Assembly: GCA_945893365.1 (NCBI GenBank) | Contig: CAMDED010000015.1 | Span: 1-64,000, forward strand | From: Candidatus Sulfopaludibacter sp. SbA3 | Lineage (GTDB): Bacteria; Acidobacteriota; Terriglobia; Bryobacterales; Bryobacteraceae | Direction of reading: 5' to 3' | DNA length: 64,000 nt | Shown: positions 45,880-55,571 of the stretch, piece after piece | How the letters are laid out: each line of letters opens with the position of its first letter | Position numbering within the stretch: the stretch's first letter is position 1 | Translations under genes and position numbers: made by a program | The notes under the pieces: model-generated | The model's input: only the letters and a program-made list of their open reading frames with translations | The model's database searches: none | What the model was told of the DNA's origin: nothing

Positions 45880-47246
45880 GTGAGAATCTCCCGGACCACT
45901 CGCCCCTGCACATCCGTCAGGCGAAAATCGCGGCCCGCATAGCGATAGGTGAGACGCTCATGATCGATACCCATTTGATTCAAGACCGTCGCGTGGACAT
46001 CGTGGACGCTCATCCGGTTCTCGACCGCCTGAAACCCGAATTCATCGGTTGCGCCATAGGCAATTCCCCCCTTCACGCCGCCGCCGGCCATCCACATGGT
46101 AAAGCCGTAAGGGTTGTGGTCGCGCCCGTCGCCCGCCTCGGAAACCGGCGTACGGCCGAATTCCCCTCCCCACAGGACCAGCGTTTCTTCGAGCAAACCG
46201 CGGCGCTTCAGATCGCGAATCAGCGCCGCCGAAGCGCGGTCCATTTCAGGACAGCGCTCCCGCAGATTCTTGTTGATGGTCTTGTGATCGTCCCAAGGCT
46301 GCCCCGGCCCAAAGTGGACGTGCACGGAGCGCACACCTTTCTCGACCAGACGCCGGGCGAGAAGGCAGCCGTTCGCAAACGCGCTTGTGCCATACTCGGC
46401 GCGGACCGATTCCGGCTCCTTCCGGACGTCGAAGACATCGAGCGCTTCGAACTGCATCCGGTAGGCTGTTTCCATGGACTGAATACGGCCGTCGAGGAAC
46501 GCGTCGGGTCCCGCGGCATCGAGATGCTCCTTGTTTAACGCCTGCATCAGATCGAGTTGCGTACGCTGCGCGGCGGGTTTCAACTGTGTGTTGCGCAGGT
46601 AGCGGATCATCTTCTCGGGATCGGTCTCCGCATGGTTGAAATGAGTCCCCTGGTGTTCGGACGGCAGAAATCCCGCGCGCCATAGAGAGCCGAAAGGCGA
46701 GGGGCTGAGGGCGACGAACCCGGGCAGGTTCCGATTTTCGGCGCCGAGTCCGTAGGAGAGCCAGGCCCCGAGTGTCGGCCGCGTCGCCGCTATATTCCCC
46801 GAGTGCATCAGACTGCGCGCAGGCGTGTGCGTCGGATTGAACGTGTGGACGGATCGGATGACGCAAATCTCGTCGATACTTTCGGCGAGCTTCGGCAAGA
46901 GCTCGCTGATTTCGACGCCGTTCCTGCCGTGGCGGGAGAATTTCCAAGGGGAAGGTAGCAGCCCGCCGGTCATGCGCTCCGTGCGCAGATCGACGGTGGA
47001 CGGGCGTTGTCCGGCGTACTTTGCAAGCGCCGGCTTCGGGTCGAACAGGTCGATGTGCGACGGCCCGCCGGGCAGGAACAGGAAAATGGAGTGCTTCGCT
47101 TTGGCCGCGAAATGCGGGCCGCGAGTGGCCGCGGCGGAGGAAGTCTCGGACCCCAGCATTCCGGCCAGACCGAGCAGACCAAAGCCTCCGCTTAAGGATT
47201 CGAGAAAGGCCCGGCGCGATGGAGGTGTATGATTTTTCGACGGCAT
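45876..47246 (-). CDS. DUF1501 (sulfatase-like) exported protein, second copy
   Basis: The 456-residue protein has a Tat-like signal (PPSRRAFLESLSGGFGLLGLA). Core DUF1501 blocks are FLFLPGGPSHIDLFDPKPAL, LVLWGGEFGRTPV, GRDHNPYGFTMWMAGGGVKG and SVHDVHATVLNQMGID. It is the first gene of a two-gene operon and overlaps the PSCyt1-DUF1549-DUF1553 gene by ATGA. In the plus-strand paralogous pair at 32-35.7 kb the order is reversed, so the two operons are not a simple duplication. Confidence 0.93.
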   Translation of the reverse strand: MPSKNHTPPSRRAFLESLSGGFGLLGLAGMLGSETSSAAATRGPHFAAKAKHSIFLFLPGGPSHIDLFDPKPALAKYAGQRPSTVDLRTERMTGGLLPSPWKFSRHGRNGVEISELLPKLAESIDEICVIRSVHTFNPTHTPARSLMHSGNIAATRPTLGAWLSYGLGAENRNLPGFVALSPSPFGSLWRAGFLPSEHQGTHFNHAETDPEKMIRYLRNTQLKPAAQRTQLDLMQALNKEHLDAAGPDAFLDGRIQSMETAYRMQFEALDVFDVRKEPESVRAEYGTSAFANGCLLARRLVEKGVRSVHVHFGPGQPWDDHKTINKNLRERCPEMDRASAALIRDLKRRGLLEETLVLWGGEFGRTPVSEAGDGRDHNPYGFTMWMAGGGVKGGIAYGATDEFGFQAVENRMSVHDVHATVLNQMGIDHERLTYRYAGRDFRLTDVQGRVVREILT

Positions 47247-47540
47247 GGCGATATTGTGAGCCGTATCCGAATTCTATCCTATGCCGGCGCGTCCCCGCCC
47301 CGTGGGCGTCACATGCGCGCCGGGCTACTTGCCGTCGGATCCGTTGAGCGCGTCATGTGAAAAGCCCGGCGCAGCTCAACCACCGGCTCCTCGAAGTTGC
47401 TTATCACCATGCCGGACCTTCCGGCGGTGGGTTAGTCTGAATTCCAGGCCAGCCCGTTCGTAACCGCAAAGCGAGCTGTGGCGAACGATGCACTGGGCGC
47501 CTTCGTGGGAGCTGCCCGGCTCACCCCCCACTCTTCGCTT
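47247..47540. other. Non-coding gap, no gene seen
   Basis: These 294 bases lie between the divergent ends of the DUF1501 start (47246) and the BrnA-like stop (47541). No ORF with family features was found; the DUF1501 promoter should be at the left side but is not evident. Confidence 0.5.
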
Positions 47541-47849
47541 TTATCGCTCGGTGAGTGTTTCGTGCAATAGCGATTTAATGTAGGTCTGGTAAGGCAAACC
47601 CTCCCGTTCGGCCTGCTTTCGGGCCAAAGCCAAATCCGCTTCGGGAATCCGCAGAGCCACCACCGGCGCCGGTGTCTTTTTGGATGTAGCAATCCGCGCT
47701 CGCAGTTTCTCTTTCGTCAACACCCGACCTTCACCGTTTTTCACGGCGGCAAGTAGCTGTTTGCCATGTACCTCGCGGTTTTTATACCACCACTCCGCTT
47801 CTTCCGCCTCGGTGGCGAAAGCCGGTATGGCGCTTGGGTTGCTTCTCAA
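47541..47849 (-). CDS. BrnA/CopG-type antitoxin with displaced start
   Basis: The frame codes AIPAFATEAEEAEWWYKNRE, an alpha-helical part, and a C-terminal ribbon-helix-helix-like end (PVVALRIPEADLALARKQAE, then LPYQTYIKSLLHE). That is the architecture of CopG/BrnA-type antitoxins. The ancestral ATG (47860-47862), which overlaps the stop of the broken toxin gene, is out of frame: MKKR is followed by a one-base shift. Translation could still begin at TTG 47849, giving 102 residues. Whether the protein is still made is uncertain. Confidence 0.7.
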   Translation of the reverse strand: MRSNPSAIPAFATEAEEAEWWYKNREVHGKQLLAAVKNGEGRVLTKEKLRARIATSKKTPAPVVALRIPEADLALARKQAEREGLPYQTYIKSLLHETLTER

Positions 47850-47858
47850 TCCGCTTCT

Positions 47859-48135
47859 TCATTTGGGTCTCTCCAGAAAAGCCTTCCTGTCCGAAACGGT
47901 AGCCGGAAAGGCGGTTGTGGGACGTATCTTGCCGTTGCGAATCGTCCACACGGCCGACAACAAAAGCCCACCGTCCGTAAGGCTACAGAGCGGTACCGCT
48001 CTTCGTTATCGATTGGTCTCGCAATCCAGGTCCACAGGCTCGTTGTTCGGCAACTGCTTGAATTCCGCGGGCGCTACCTTGTGGGCGGCCAGATGCTTCC
48101 TGTTCTCGTCATCCCAAATCGAATTCGATTCCGCT
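47859..48135 (-). pseudogene. brnT: BrnT-like toxin gene broken by frameshifts
   Basis: On the minus strand GIEFD is followed, after one extra T, by WDDENRKHLAAHKVAPAEF, then PNNEPVDLDCET, a TAA at 48006-48008, an IDNEERYRSV piece in another frame, and finally LTDGGLLLSAVWTIRNGKIR to AFLERPK. Joined, these give a full BrnT toxin (RelE-fold RNase). Its TGA overlaps the old antitoxin ATG, the normal brnTA layout. At least three frameshifts make it non-functional. Confidence 0.8.
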
Positions 48136-48770
48136 GGCTACAATCCAGTATTGTCTCGCAGCGTAGTCCAGGCGCGATGATCGCAAGTAGGCAGGATGCA
48201 CGCTCAAGAGCAGGCCGGTGGACGGCAGTCCAGTCTCACGTTGCCGGAGCGGTTTGATCGAAGTAGATAAGCATATCGTCACCGCGATTTCGAGCGCCCT
48301 CTTCGAGGCCGTTATAAACCCAGCGCGCATGACGACTCCATCCGATTGCCGGTAGCAGATAAACGCAGGATTTTGGTGCTGCTGCTCGACTGGCGCAGTT
48401 GACATCGGCTTGTTACCCACAGGGAAATCCCACAAACTCCGACCATCAGTATGAACGGTTAGCTCTTCAAATCGCAAGCTAGACCCCCGGACGCCCGAAC
48501 AGTGAGCTGCCCGCGTTGCCGACAGGACCTCACACTCGGATTATTGTCGATGAATCCCCTCTCACCAACAAGTCTCGTGAAGTACAGTTCCAGGACATCA
48601 TTTAACCAGAGTGCTGCTCGAGAACACACCGCAGCTCATCGAGCTCCGGTCCGTGTATTGAGGCGCCATACTCAAGGAGCCACGCGTTTGGTACGCGTAT
48701 AAGTGTGCGACTTCTGAAACCGAGTACTTAGGAAACCGGTCGCGCCGCCGGCGAGACGGAAGCGGTGGAG
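48136..48770. other. Gap with no recognised gene
   Basis: These 635 bases contain only unconvincing ORFs, such as a 122-codon reverse ORF that runs into the broken toxin gene. A plus-strand stretch near 48605-48730 reads VLLENTPQLIELRSVY, stop, GAILKEPRVWYAYK. It looks protein-like and may be a remnant of an unknown gene. Together with the dead toxin this marks a region of gene decay. Confidence 0.4.
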
Positions 48771-50039
48771 CTACTGCCGGTGGACTTCCTTCATGAACCG
48801 CCCGCGTACCTCTCCAAGCCAAGGCTCTTCGTAGCGCCGGTTCAGATCTATCGTCGAGAGCGCCACCGAGCCTTGGGCCGTGGCGCTCGCAAGGATCTCG
48901 CCGCTCGGGTCCACGATCTGCGCCGGATAGTCGTAGCCGGAGGACACAATGAACACGCGGTTTTCAATCGCTCGCGCACGCCCTAAAACTTCGCTGCCGC
49001 CCCATATCGGCATCAGCAGCACTTCCGCTCCCTGCAGCGCCATCGCCTGAGCCGGGCCCGGAAACTGCAGGTCCCAGCAGATCATCATCCCGATGCGTCC
49101 GAAATCCGTTTCGAAAACCGGATGCCCTTCTCCCGGTGTCAGTCCGGCTTCCGTTTCTTCGCGAGGCAGATACACCTTCCGGTATTTACCCGTTACCCGC
49201 CCCGTGCGATCAATCAGCACTGCCGTGTTGTAAACAGCCTGCCCGTCACGCTCGTAAACGCCCGCGACGATCCACGCCTTCTTGCTCCGCGCCAATTCGC
49301 CCAGCCGCCCGGTCACCGGGCCGGGAACCGGTTCCGCCGTCTGCACGTAGCTGAGGCCTGTACTCACGACGGTCATCCCCTCCGGCAGCAGGATGACGTC
49401 GGTCCCGGCCGGAACGGCGCGTCCCACCAATTCCGCGAATTGCCGAAGGTTTTCCTCCACCGATTTCGAGCCCGACGGGCGGAGGTTTACCGCCGCCACG
49501 GATACGGGGCGCGAAGGCGGCGGATCGATGGAATCGAACGAGATCTCATCCCACCACACCGAGCCCTGCGGCGCGTTGAGCAGGTGAAGCTGCAATTTGA
49601 CGGACGACGCTCCTTTCGGCGTGGGGGCGTCGAGAGTCATTCGTTTCCACGGGCCTTCTCCGGATACTCGCCAGGCGAGGTCCGGCCAGCCAATACGCTT
49701 GCCATCCGGCCCGGACCAATCGAGGCGGGCAACAACCTGGCGCGATTCAAAAGGAACGCCCTCCGTTTTGTACCAGGCGGTAAACCGATACCATTTTCCC
49801 GCGGAAACGTCCTCGACCTTGTGCTCCCAGCCGCCGAACGCCGCCGAATTACTCGCGCCGGAGATTACCAAAGCGCCCGCCGGCCGCCGGCATTGAAACT
49901 TGTCTACGTATGTCCGCGGCGCAATCTCCGCGCGCGGCGCCCATGGATGCCATTCCGACGGCGGGATGGCAAGACCCGCCGCGCCGCTTATCGAACTCGC
50001 CGCCAGGAACGCTGTCAGCGCCAGATACACTCGCATCAC
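48771..50039 (-). CDS. Secreted nitrilase-superfamily hydrolase with CBM-like N-terminus
   Basis: The 422-residue protein has a signal peptide (LALTAFLAASSISGAAGLA). Residues about 45-172 look like a carbohydrate-binding jelly roll (GKWYRFTAWYKTEG, VKLQLHLLNAPQGSVWWDEI). Residues about 178-420 are a carbon-nitrogen hydrolase with the full triad: Glu220 in ILLPEG, Lys288 in GKYRKVYLP and Cys321 in MMICWDL. It should cleave an amide or nitrile outside the cytoplasm, possibly on a sugar- or wall-linked substrate, but the substrate is unknown. It is the last gene after a BON protein and a small membrane protein, overlapping the latter by ATGA. Confidence 0.9.
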   Translation of the reverse strand: MMRVYLALTAFLAASSISGAAGLAIPPSEWHPWAPRAEIAPRTYVDKFQCRRPAGALVISGASNSAAFGGWEHKVEDVSAGKWYRFTAWYKTEGVPFESRQVVARLDWSGPDGKRIGWPDLAWRVSGEGPWKRMTLDAPTPKGASSVKLQLHLLNAPQGSVWWDEISFDSIDPPPSRPVSVAAVNLRPSGSKSVEENLRQFAELVGRAVPAGTDVILLPEGMTVVSTGLSYVQTAEPVPGPVTGRLGELARSKKAWIVAGVYERDGQAVYNTAVLIDRTGRVTGKYRKVYLPREETEAGLTPGEGHPVFETDFGRIGMMICWDLQFPGPAQAMALQGAEVLLMPIWGGSEVLGRARAIENRVFIVSSGYDYPAQIVDPSGEILASATAQGSVALSTIDLNRRYEEPWLGEVRGRFMKEVHRQ

Positions 50040-50392
50040 TTGCGCTCCTTGCCTGCCCGAGTTTTGCTCTCCTCCAACTGCTGATCGATCGAGTCCGCAT
50101 AGGAGATGAGTAAATTGATGATGAAAAGGATAAATGTGGCGCTGAGAATGGCGATGAAAATCAGACTGGCTTCAGTCTCGCCGGCGCGGATTTTCGGCAG
50201 CCCGAAGGCGAGCGCCGCACCGCAGGTCAACACAATAAGGAGGATGCCGCCCACGCGTACGCGCGTGCGCTCAAGCATCTCCTCGTGGGCTCTCTCCCTG
50301 CCCACCAGCAACGAGAGAAACGTCGTACCGACCAAAGCGAGCAAACCGTGAATGCCGCTCGCTCGAGTGATTCGCCTGCGCTGTTTCGGCAT
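50036..50392 (-). CDS. Small two-helix membrane protein
   Basis: The 118-residue protein has hydrophobic stretches at about residues 16-30, 49-65 and 77-96 (GGILLIVLTCGAALAFGLPK and ASLIFIAILSATFILFIINL), with a basic N-terminus and a charged tail. The family is not recognised. It is joined to its neighbours on both sides: a TAATG junction with the BON gene and ATGA with the hydrolase gene. It may anchor or assist the exported partners. Confidence 0.8.
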   Translation of the reverse strand: MPKQRRRITRASGIHGLLALVGTTFLSLLVGRERAHEEMLERTRVRVGGILLIVLTCGAALAFGLPKIRAGETEASLIFIAILSATFILFIINLLISYADSIDQQLEESKTRAGKERK

Positions 50393-50919
50393 TATTGCTT
50401 GTCGACCCTCAAGTTGTTGGTTACGGAGAACACGCCGGAAACGCCGTTCGCCTGCAGACCGGCCACGTTCTTATCGCCCTCGCTCGCGACCGCGCCCTCG
50501 AGCGTAACGTTTCCGTTCTTCACGACGATATGTATGGGAGGTACCGCCCTGAGGCTATAGCGGTCAAGCGACGGACTCGAAAAGATAGCCCGGAACAGCG
50601 CGAGGCGAAGACGATCGTCATTCGGAGAAACGGGTAGGACTTCGATCTTGTTCTCGACCGCCTCCACTCCCTCGATCTTCTTTACGACCTGCTCCGCATC
50701 CCTCTTTAGCGTCGGCCTCGTTACCTGTCCAAGCAACTGGACTTTGTACCCCTCCACCCGGTATTCAAGATTGTCGAATACCCCGTAGTAGGGCAGCATC
50801 ACGAGTTCGTGGCGAACCTCTTTGATGAGCCGTTCGGTCCCCCGCCCGGTTTGCGCGGCTGCCCCGAATGCCATGCTACTCAGGAAAATCAAACACCCGA
50901 TCATTAGATGGCGAACCAT
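50392..50919 (-). CDS. Periplasmic protein with two BON domains
   Basis: The 175-residue protein has a signal peptide (MIGCLIFLSSMAFGAAAQ) and two BON-like modules: residues about 30-100 (YRVEGYKVQLLGQVTRPTLK, GVEAVENKIEVLP) and 105-172 (IHIVVKNGNVTLEGAVASEG, GVFSVTNNLRV). BON domains bind membranes or peptidoglycan-linked partners in OsmY-type envelope stress proteins. It follows thiC by 23 bases and has an AGAGGT ribosome binding site. Role is inferred from the fold only. Confidence 0.9.
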   Translation of the reverse strand: MVRHLMIGCLIFLSSMAFGAAAQTGRGTERLIKEVRHELVMLPYYGVFDNLEYRVEGYKVQLLGQVTRPTLKRDAEQVVKKIEGVEAVENKIEVLPVSPNDDRLRLALFRAIFSSPSLDRYSLRAVPPIHIVVKNGNVTLEGAVASEGDKNVAGLQANGVSGVFSVTNNLRVDKQ

Positions 50920-50942
50920 CGTGACCTCTTTCTTTGTAAAGG

Positions 50943-52436
<1,494 letters not shown>

Positions 52437-52440
<4 letters not shown>

Positions 52441-53441
52441 TCCATCCGCAACATGCCGCTTACGTTCCGCTTCGGCACCGACCCGACCGGAATGGTCTTG
52501 ACTACCTTCATCGTCTTATTGTCCACGACGACGGTTTCATCGCGCCCCGCGACCGCAACATACACGCTCTTCCCATCCGGCGGAATCGTGAGCCATTCCG
52601 GATGAAGCCCGACCGTTACGAATTTGTGCAGCTTGTAGCCGGGCAGCGAGTAAGCCGCGACGTAGTCGTAATACTTGCTCGCGACCCACAGCGTTTTGCC
52701 GTCGGGCGTGATGGCGAGCCCGTGCGACGGCGACCCTTGCAGACCCTGCGTCTCCTTCTCGTGGCCGGGCGGGTCCGGAAGCGTCACCCGGTGGATCTCC
52801 TTGCGCGCCGCGAAATCGACCACCGCGAATCCGTGAAAGTTGGACAACTGAACGATGATTTCTTTCGTCGACCCGTCCGGGTTCTTCGTGAAGGCCATCG
52901 GCCTTATGCCGGCGCTCAGTGTCAGCGTCCACGCGAGCGTATTGGTGGCAGTGTCGATGACGCTGATCGTGCTCGCCGCAATCGAACCGGCGACCGCGTG
53001 TTTGCCGTCCGGCGTCACGTAAACGTTATGGATCTCGCCCTTGACCGGAATGCTCTTCACGTTAGCCAGCGAGGCGGCGTCGATGACATCCACCGCGCCC
53101 GGGGCTTGCCGGATTCCGACGTAAACATGCGAGCCATCCTTGGCGACATCGACGTTGTTCGGGCGGCCGCTCAGCGGAATCCGCTTGAAAACCTTAAGCG
53201 TCTTCGAGTCCACCACGTCGAGCGTCCGAAGCGCTTCGTCGGTGACGTAGATGCGGCGTCCGTCGGGCGAGATCGCGACGCCGTGCGGCACTTCAATGTC
53301 CTCAATGAGCCCAACCACTCGATTGGTTGCGGGGTCGATCACGTGGATGTTGTCCCCGGCCGCGTTCGACTGGAGAACGCGAACGGCGTCCGCGTTCAGC
53401 GATGTTACGACGGCCAGTACCGCCAAAATCGATCGTGTCAT
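52437..53441 (-). CDS. Secreted YVTN-type beta-propeller protein
   Basis: The 334-residue protein has a short signal peptide (SILAVLAVVTSLNADA) and about seven YVTN/YncE-like blades, with repeats such as VAISPDGRRIYVTDE, VDVAKDGSHVYVGI, VYVTPDGKHAVAG, LAITPDGKTLWVASK and LTIPPDGKSVYVAVAG. It is expected in the periplasm. It overlaps a small cytochrome-like gene by ATGA, a frequent partner arrangement that suggests a propeller-haem redox or sensing pair. No ligand can be named. Confidence 0.92.
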
Positions 53442-53881
53442 TTTCGCTCACCCCCATCCTGTTTACCGCCGGCGCTCTGGCCGCGCACCCATGCCGCAAG
53501 GGTTTGCCACTCAGGATCGCTTTGAGACTTCCAGTGTTTCCCGCCTGCGTGAAAGCGGTCGCCGCCCGCAGATTCGGCGAGAGGGTGCCGCAGGAAAGAA
53601 CTCTTCACCGGATTGCCGGGCACGACGAAGAGCTTCCAGATTGCAAAGTTCTTGCGCGACTGGTCCTCGTTCCAGCCAGAGGCCCCGGGCGCGAGCGGTT
53701 CCAGTGGTGGACTTCCATGCTCATGACAGGTGACGCAGCGCGCATGCCCTGGGCGCTTCTTAAGCAGGATGGGTTGAACGCGCTCCTTGAAAAAGCCGTA
53801 GTCGAGCGAGGGCGCGGTCTGTGCCGGGGCCGGAGGGTAGGAAAGCAACGTTGCGATGATCAGGAGGCGAATTGCCGTCAT
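53438..53881 (-). CDS. Secreted single-haem cytochrome-like protein
   Basis: The 147-residue protein has a signal peptide (TAIRLLIIATLLSYPPAPAQ) and one haem motif C-x-x-C-H (RCVTCHEHG, residues about 49-54). A downstream HPLAESAGGDRFHAGGKHW block could supply the distal Met/His region, in the style of PSCyt1 domains. AGGAG lies six bases before the ATG. It is the first gene of a pair with the YVTN propeller. Electron partner unknown. Confidence 0.85.
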   Translation of the reverse strand: MTAIRLLIIATLLSYPPAPAQTAPSLDYGFFKERVQPILLKKRPGHARCVTCHEHGSPPLEPLAPGASGWNEDQSRKNFAIWKLFVVPGNPVKSSFLRHPLAESAGGDRFHAGGKHWKSQSDPEWQTLAAWVRGQSAGGKQDGGERK

Positions 53882-54175
53882 TCCAAACTCCTAGATACAG
53901 ACGTTACCACACCGGCGCGTTGCCGGGGCGAAAGGCGCGTCGAAGCCGGGGGCGTTCCAGATCGGCTGAAGCGGCTCGGTGCGCCACGACCCGATCTCTC
54001 CGGCCCGCGCGCCGTTTCGCAGCATTTGCTTCCGCCAGCGTTAACTTAACGTAGAACGGTGGCGTGAACGCCGGCCCGATTGCAGAAAACCCCTGGGCGC
54101 CCCGGCGGGAATCGCGCCGGGCAAGCAGTTCCCGCCGCCGTACGCTCTCACGGCGAACACCCCCGCTCTCGCCGC
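53882..54175. other. Gap of 294 bases, no firm gene
   Basis: A 44-codon minus frame ending near 53895 contains RAGEIGSWRTEPLQPIWNAP, which looks protein-like but matches nothing I know and has a weak ribosome binding site. The promoter of the cytochrome-propeller pair should lie near 53885-53930. Confidence 0.4.
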
Positions 54176-54712
54176 TTACCGCCGGTAAAGGTACAGCGTG
54201 TGGCTCCGGCCCTCTCCATCGTCGTCGACGTTTTCGATCTTCTCCGCCTTCCAATCCTTGAACTCAAAATCGTGGGACACGATGCGGGTCCCTTTTTTCA
54301 ACTGCTGCTCGAGCATGGGGCGGATCTTGTCGTTCGACATCGGCAACAGATATACCGTGACCAAGTTGGCGGAGCTGTAGTCCTGCTTAAAGATGTCCCC
54401 GTTGATGATATGGGCCGTCTTCTGGATGCCGGAGGATTGTATGCCCTCGTTGCTTTGCTTGACCAGATCCTTGTCCATCTCGACGCCGGTGGAGTCGGCC
54501 TTATATTTCTTGGCGGCCATGATCACGATTCGACCGTCGCCGCTGCCAAGATCGAACATCTTCTCGCCCGGCTTTAGCTCGCCGAGCTTCAGCATCTTGT
54601 CGACGATGGTCTCCGGCGTCGGGTAGTACGGCGCCAGCTTTTCAACCGTTTCTTTGTTCTGCGCCGCGAGCGCCGCGCAGAGGAAGAGAGAGAGGGCCAG
54701 CGTTCGTTTCAT
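54176..54712 (-). CDS. Exported protein with class I SAM methyltransferase fold
   Basis: I chose the ATG at 54712, which gives 178 residues with a clear signal peptide (MKRTLALSLFLCAALAAQN). The upstream in-frame start at 54790 would destroy it and overlap the Dabb gene. The Rossmann motif I is intact (KMFDLGSGDGRIVIMAAKKY), followed by an acidic strand end (GVEMDKDLV) and NGDIFKQDYSSANLVTVYLLP as motif IV. The fold is close to DOT1-like and other protein methyltransferases. SAM is not expected outside the cytoplasm, so the signal peptide is puzzling. It follows the Dabb gene by 17 bases. Confidence 0.85.
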   Translation of the reverse strand: MKRTLALSLFLCAALAAQNKETVEKLAPYYPTPETIVDKMLKLGELKPGEKMFDLGSGDGRIVIMAAKKYKADSTGVEMDKDLVKQSNEGIQSSGIQKTAHIINGDIFKQDYSSANLVTVYLLPMSNDKIRPMLEQQLKKGTRIVSHDFEFKDWKAEKIENVDDDGEGRSHTLYLYRR

Positions 54713-54729
54713 TTCGCTCTCGCTCTTAT

Positions 54730-55119
54730 TCAGTTGGTGATCTGATGCGACGTGCTCTCTTGCCTCACAGGCAGATAGAGCTTTTCCCACGCCCGATGCG
54801 CCGGATGGTCGACATAACGGTCCGCGGCGGCCTTGTCCTCGAATTCAATGACGAAAGCCGCATTGTAGCTGCTCGGCTGGACTTTGGTGGATTTCAGCCA
54901 GATGTTCTTGATACCCTGGATTTCCGCGGCCATCGTCTTGATGCCGTCAATCGCGGTCTGGCGCTGCGCCGGCGTCGATTCGGGCTTCCACTGGATAGTG
55001 ACGACGTGAATGATCGAGGCGGGCGCGCCGAATTTGTTCGCCGCGAAAACTCCCGCGCAAAATATCGCAATCCCGGCCGCGAGGGCGGCCGCGGTTTTCA
55101 AAATTACCGATTTTTTCAT
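54730..55119 (-). CDS. Exported Dabb (stress-responsive A/B barrel) protein
   Basis: The 129-residue protein starts with a hydrophobic anchor or signal (ILKTAAALAAGIAIFCAGVF). A Dabb alpha/beta-barrel domain follows: IIHVVTIQWKPESTPAQRQ, IKNIWLKSTKV, YNAAFVIEFEDKAAADRYVD and HPAHRAWEK, where the His residues are typical. Dabb proteins are dimeric and mostly uncharacterised. It overlaps the upstream gene by ATGA and precedes the methyltransferase-fold gene. Confidence 0.88.
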   Translation of the reverse strand: MKKSVILKTAAALAAGIAIFCAGVFAANKFGAPASIIHVVTIQWKPESTPAQRQTAIDGIKTMAAEIQGIKNIWLKSTKVQPSSYNAAFVIEFEDKAAADRYVDHPAHRAWEKLYLPVRQESTSHQITN

Positions 55120-55565
55120 TTGGTTTCCTCTCCTGACTGCTGCGTTAGCTCCGGATGCTCTAGCTCTTGATTCGTTAGCTCAATGCTAGTTTCGCTCCGC
55201 GAGGGGCGAACGCGCAAGCCCGACCATTCCTCCGAAAGCACCATCGAGTTGGCGGGATTTCGCGGATGGTACCTGATGGTCGCCGGGCCTATGAGAGTCC
55301 AGGGCTCGGGTGGAAGCTGTTCGCGTACGTTCGAAGTATCCTGCGAGGCTCTATACGTGACGCCGCGGACATCGTAGGCATACTCGAGCATGCCGTCCTC
55401 CCGGACGTCGGTCAGAATGCCGTCCCCGGACCGGCCGATATCCAACAACTCCGCCCGCCGCCGCCGCTCGCGCTCTTCAGGCGTGACACGCCGCTTCCGC
55501 AATACAAGCACAGCCGCCAAGATGGCCGCCAGGGCCGCGGCCACGCCTATGACAACGCCCGTCAC
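55116..55565 (-). CDS. Membrane-anchored DUF3592-like protein
   Basis: The 149-residue protein starts at GTG. It has one N-terminal membrane helix (GVVIGVAAALAAILAAVLVL) followed by a basic stretch (RKRRVTPEERERRRR) and a beta-rich domain (GDGILTDVREDGMLEYAYDV, YRASQDTSN, RYHPRNPANSMVL). The last blocks resemble DUF3592-type domains. No function is known. It lies six bases after the aldolase gene and overlaps the Dabb gene. Confidence 0.8.
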   Translation of the reverse strand: MTGVVIGVAAALAAILAAVLVLRKRRVTPEERERRRRAELLDIGRSGDGILTDVREDGMLEYAYDVRGVTYRASQDTSNVREQLPPEPWTLIGPATIRYHPRNPANSMVLSEEWSGLRVRPSRSETSIELTNQELEHPELTQQSGEETK

Positions 55566-55571
55566 GGGATA

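Noticed and set aside
47680-48180. 166-codon forward ORF near the BrnTA locus
   Set aside because: Antisense to the BrnA-like gene and to the rebuilt BrnT pieces, which explain the sequence better.
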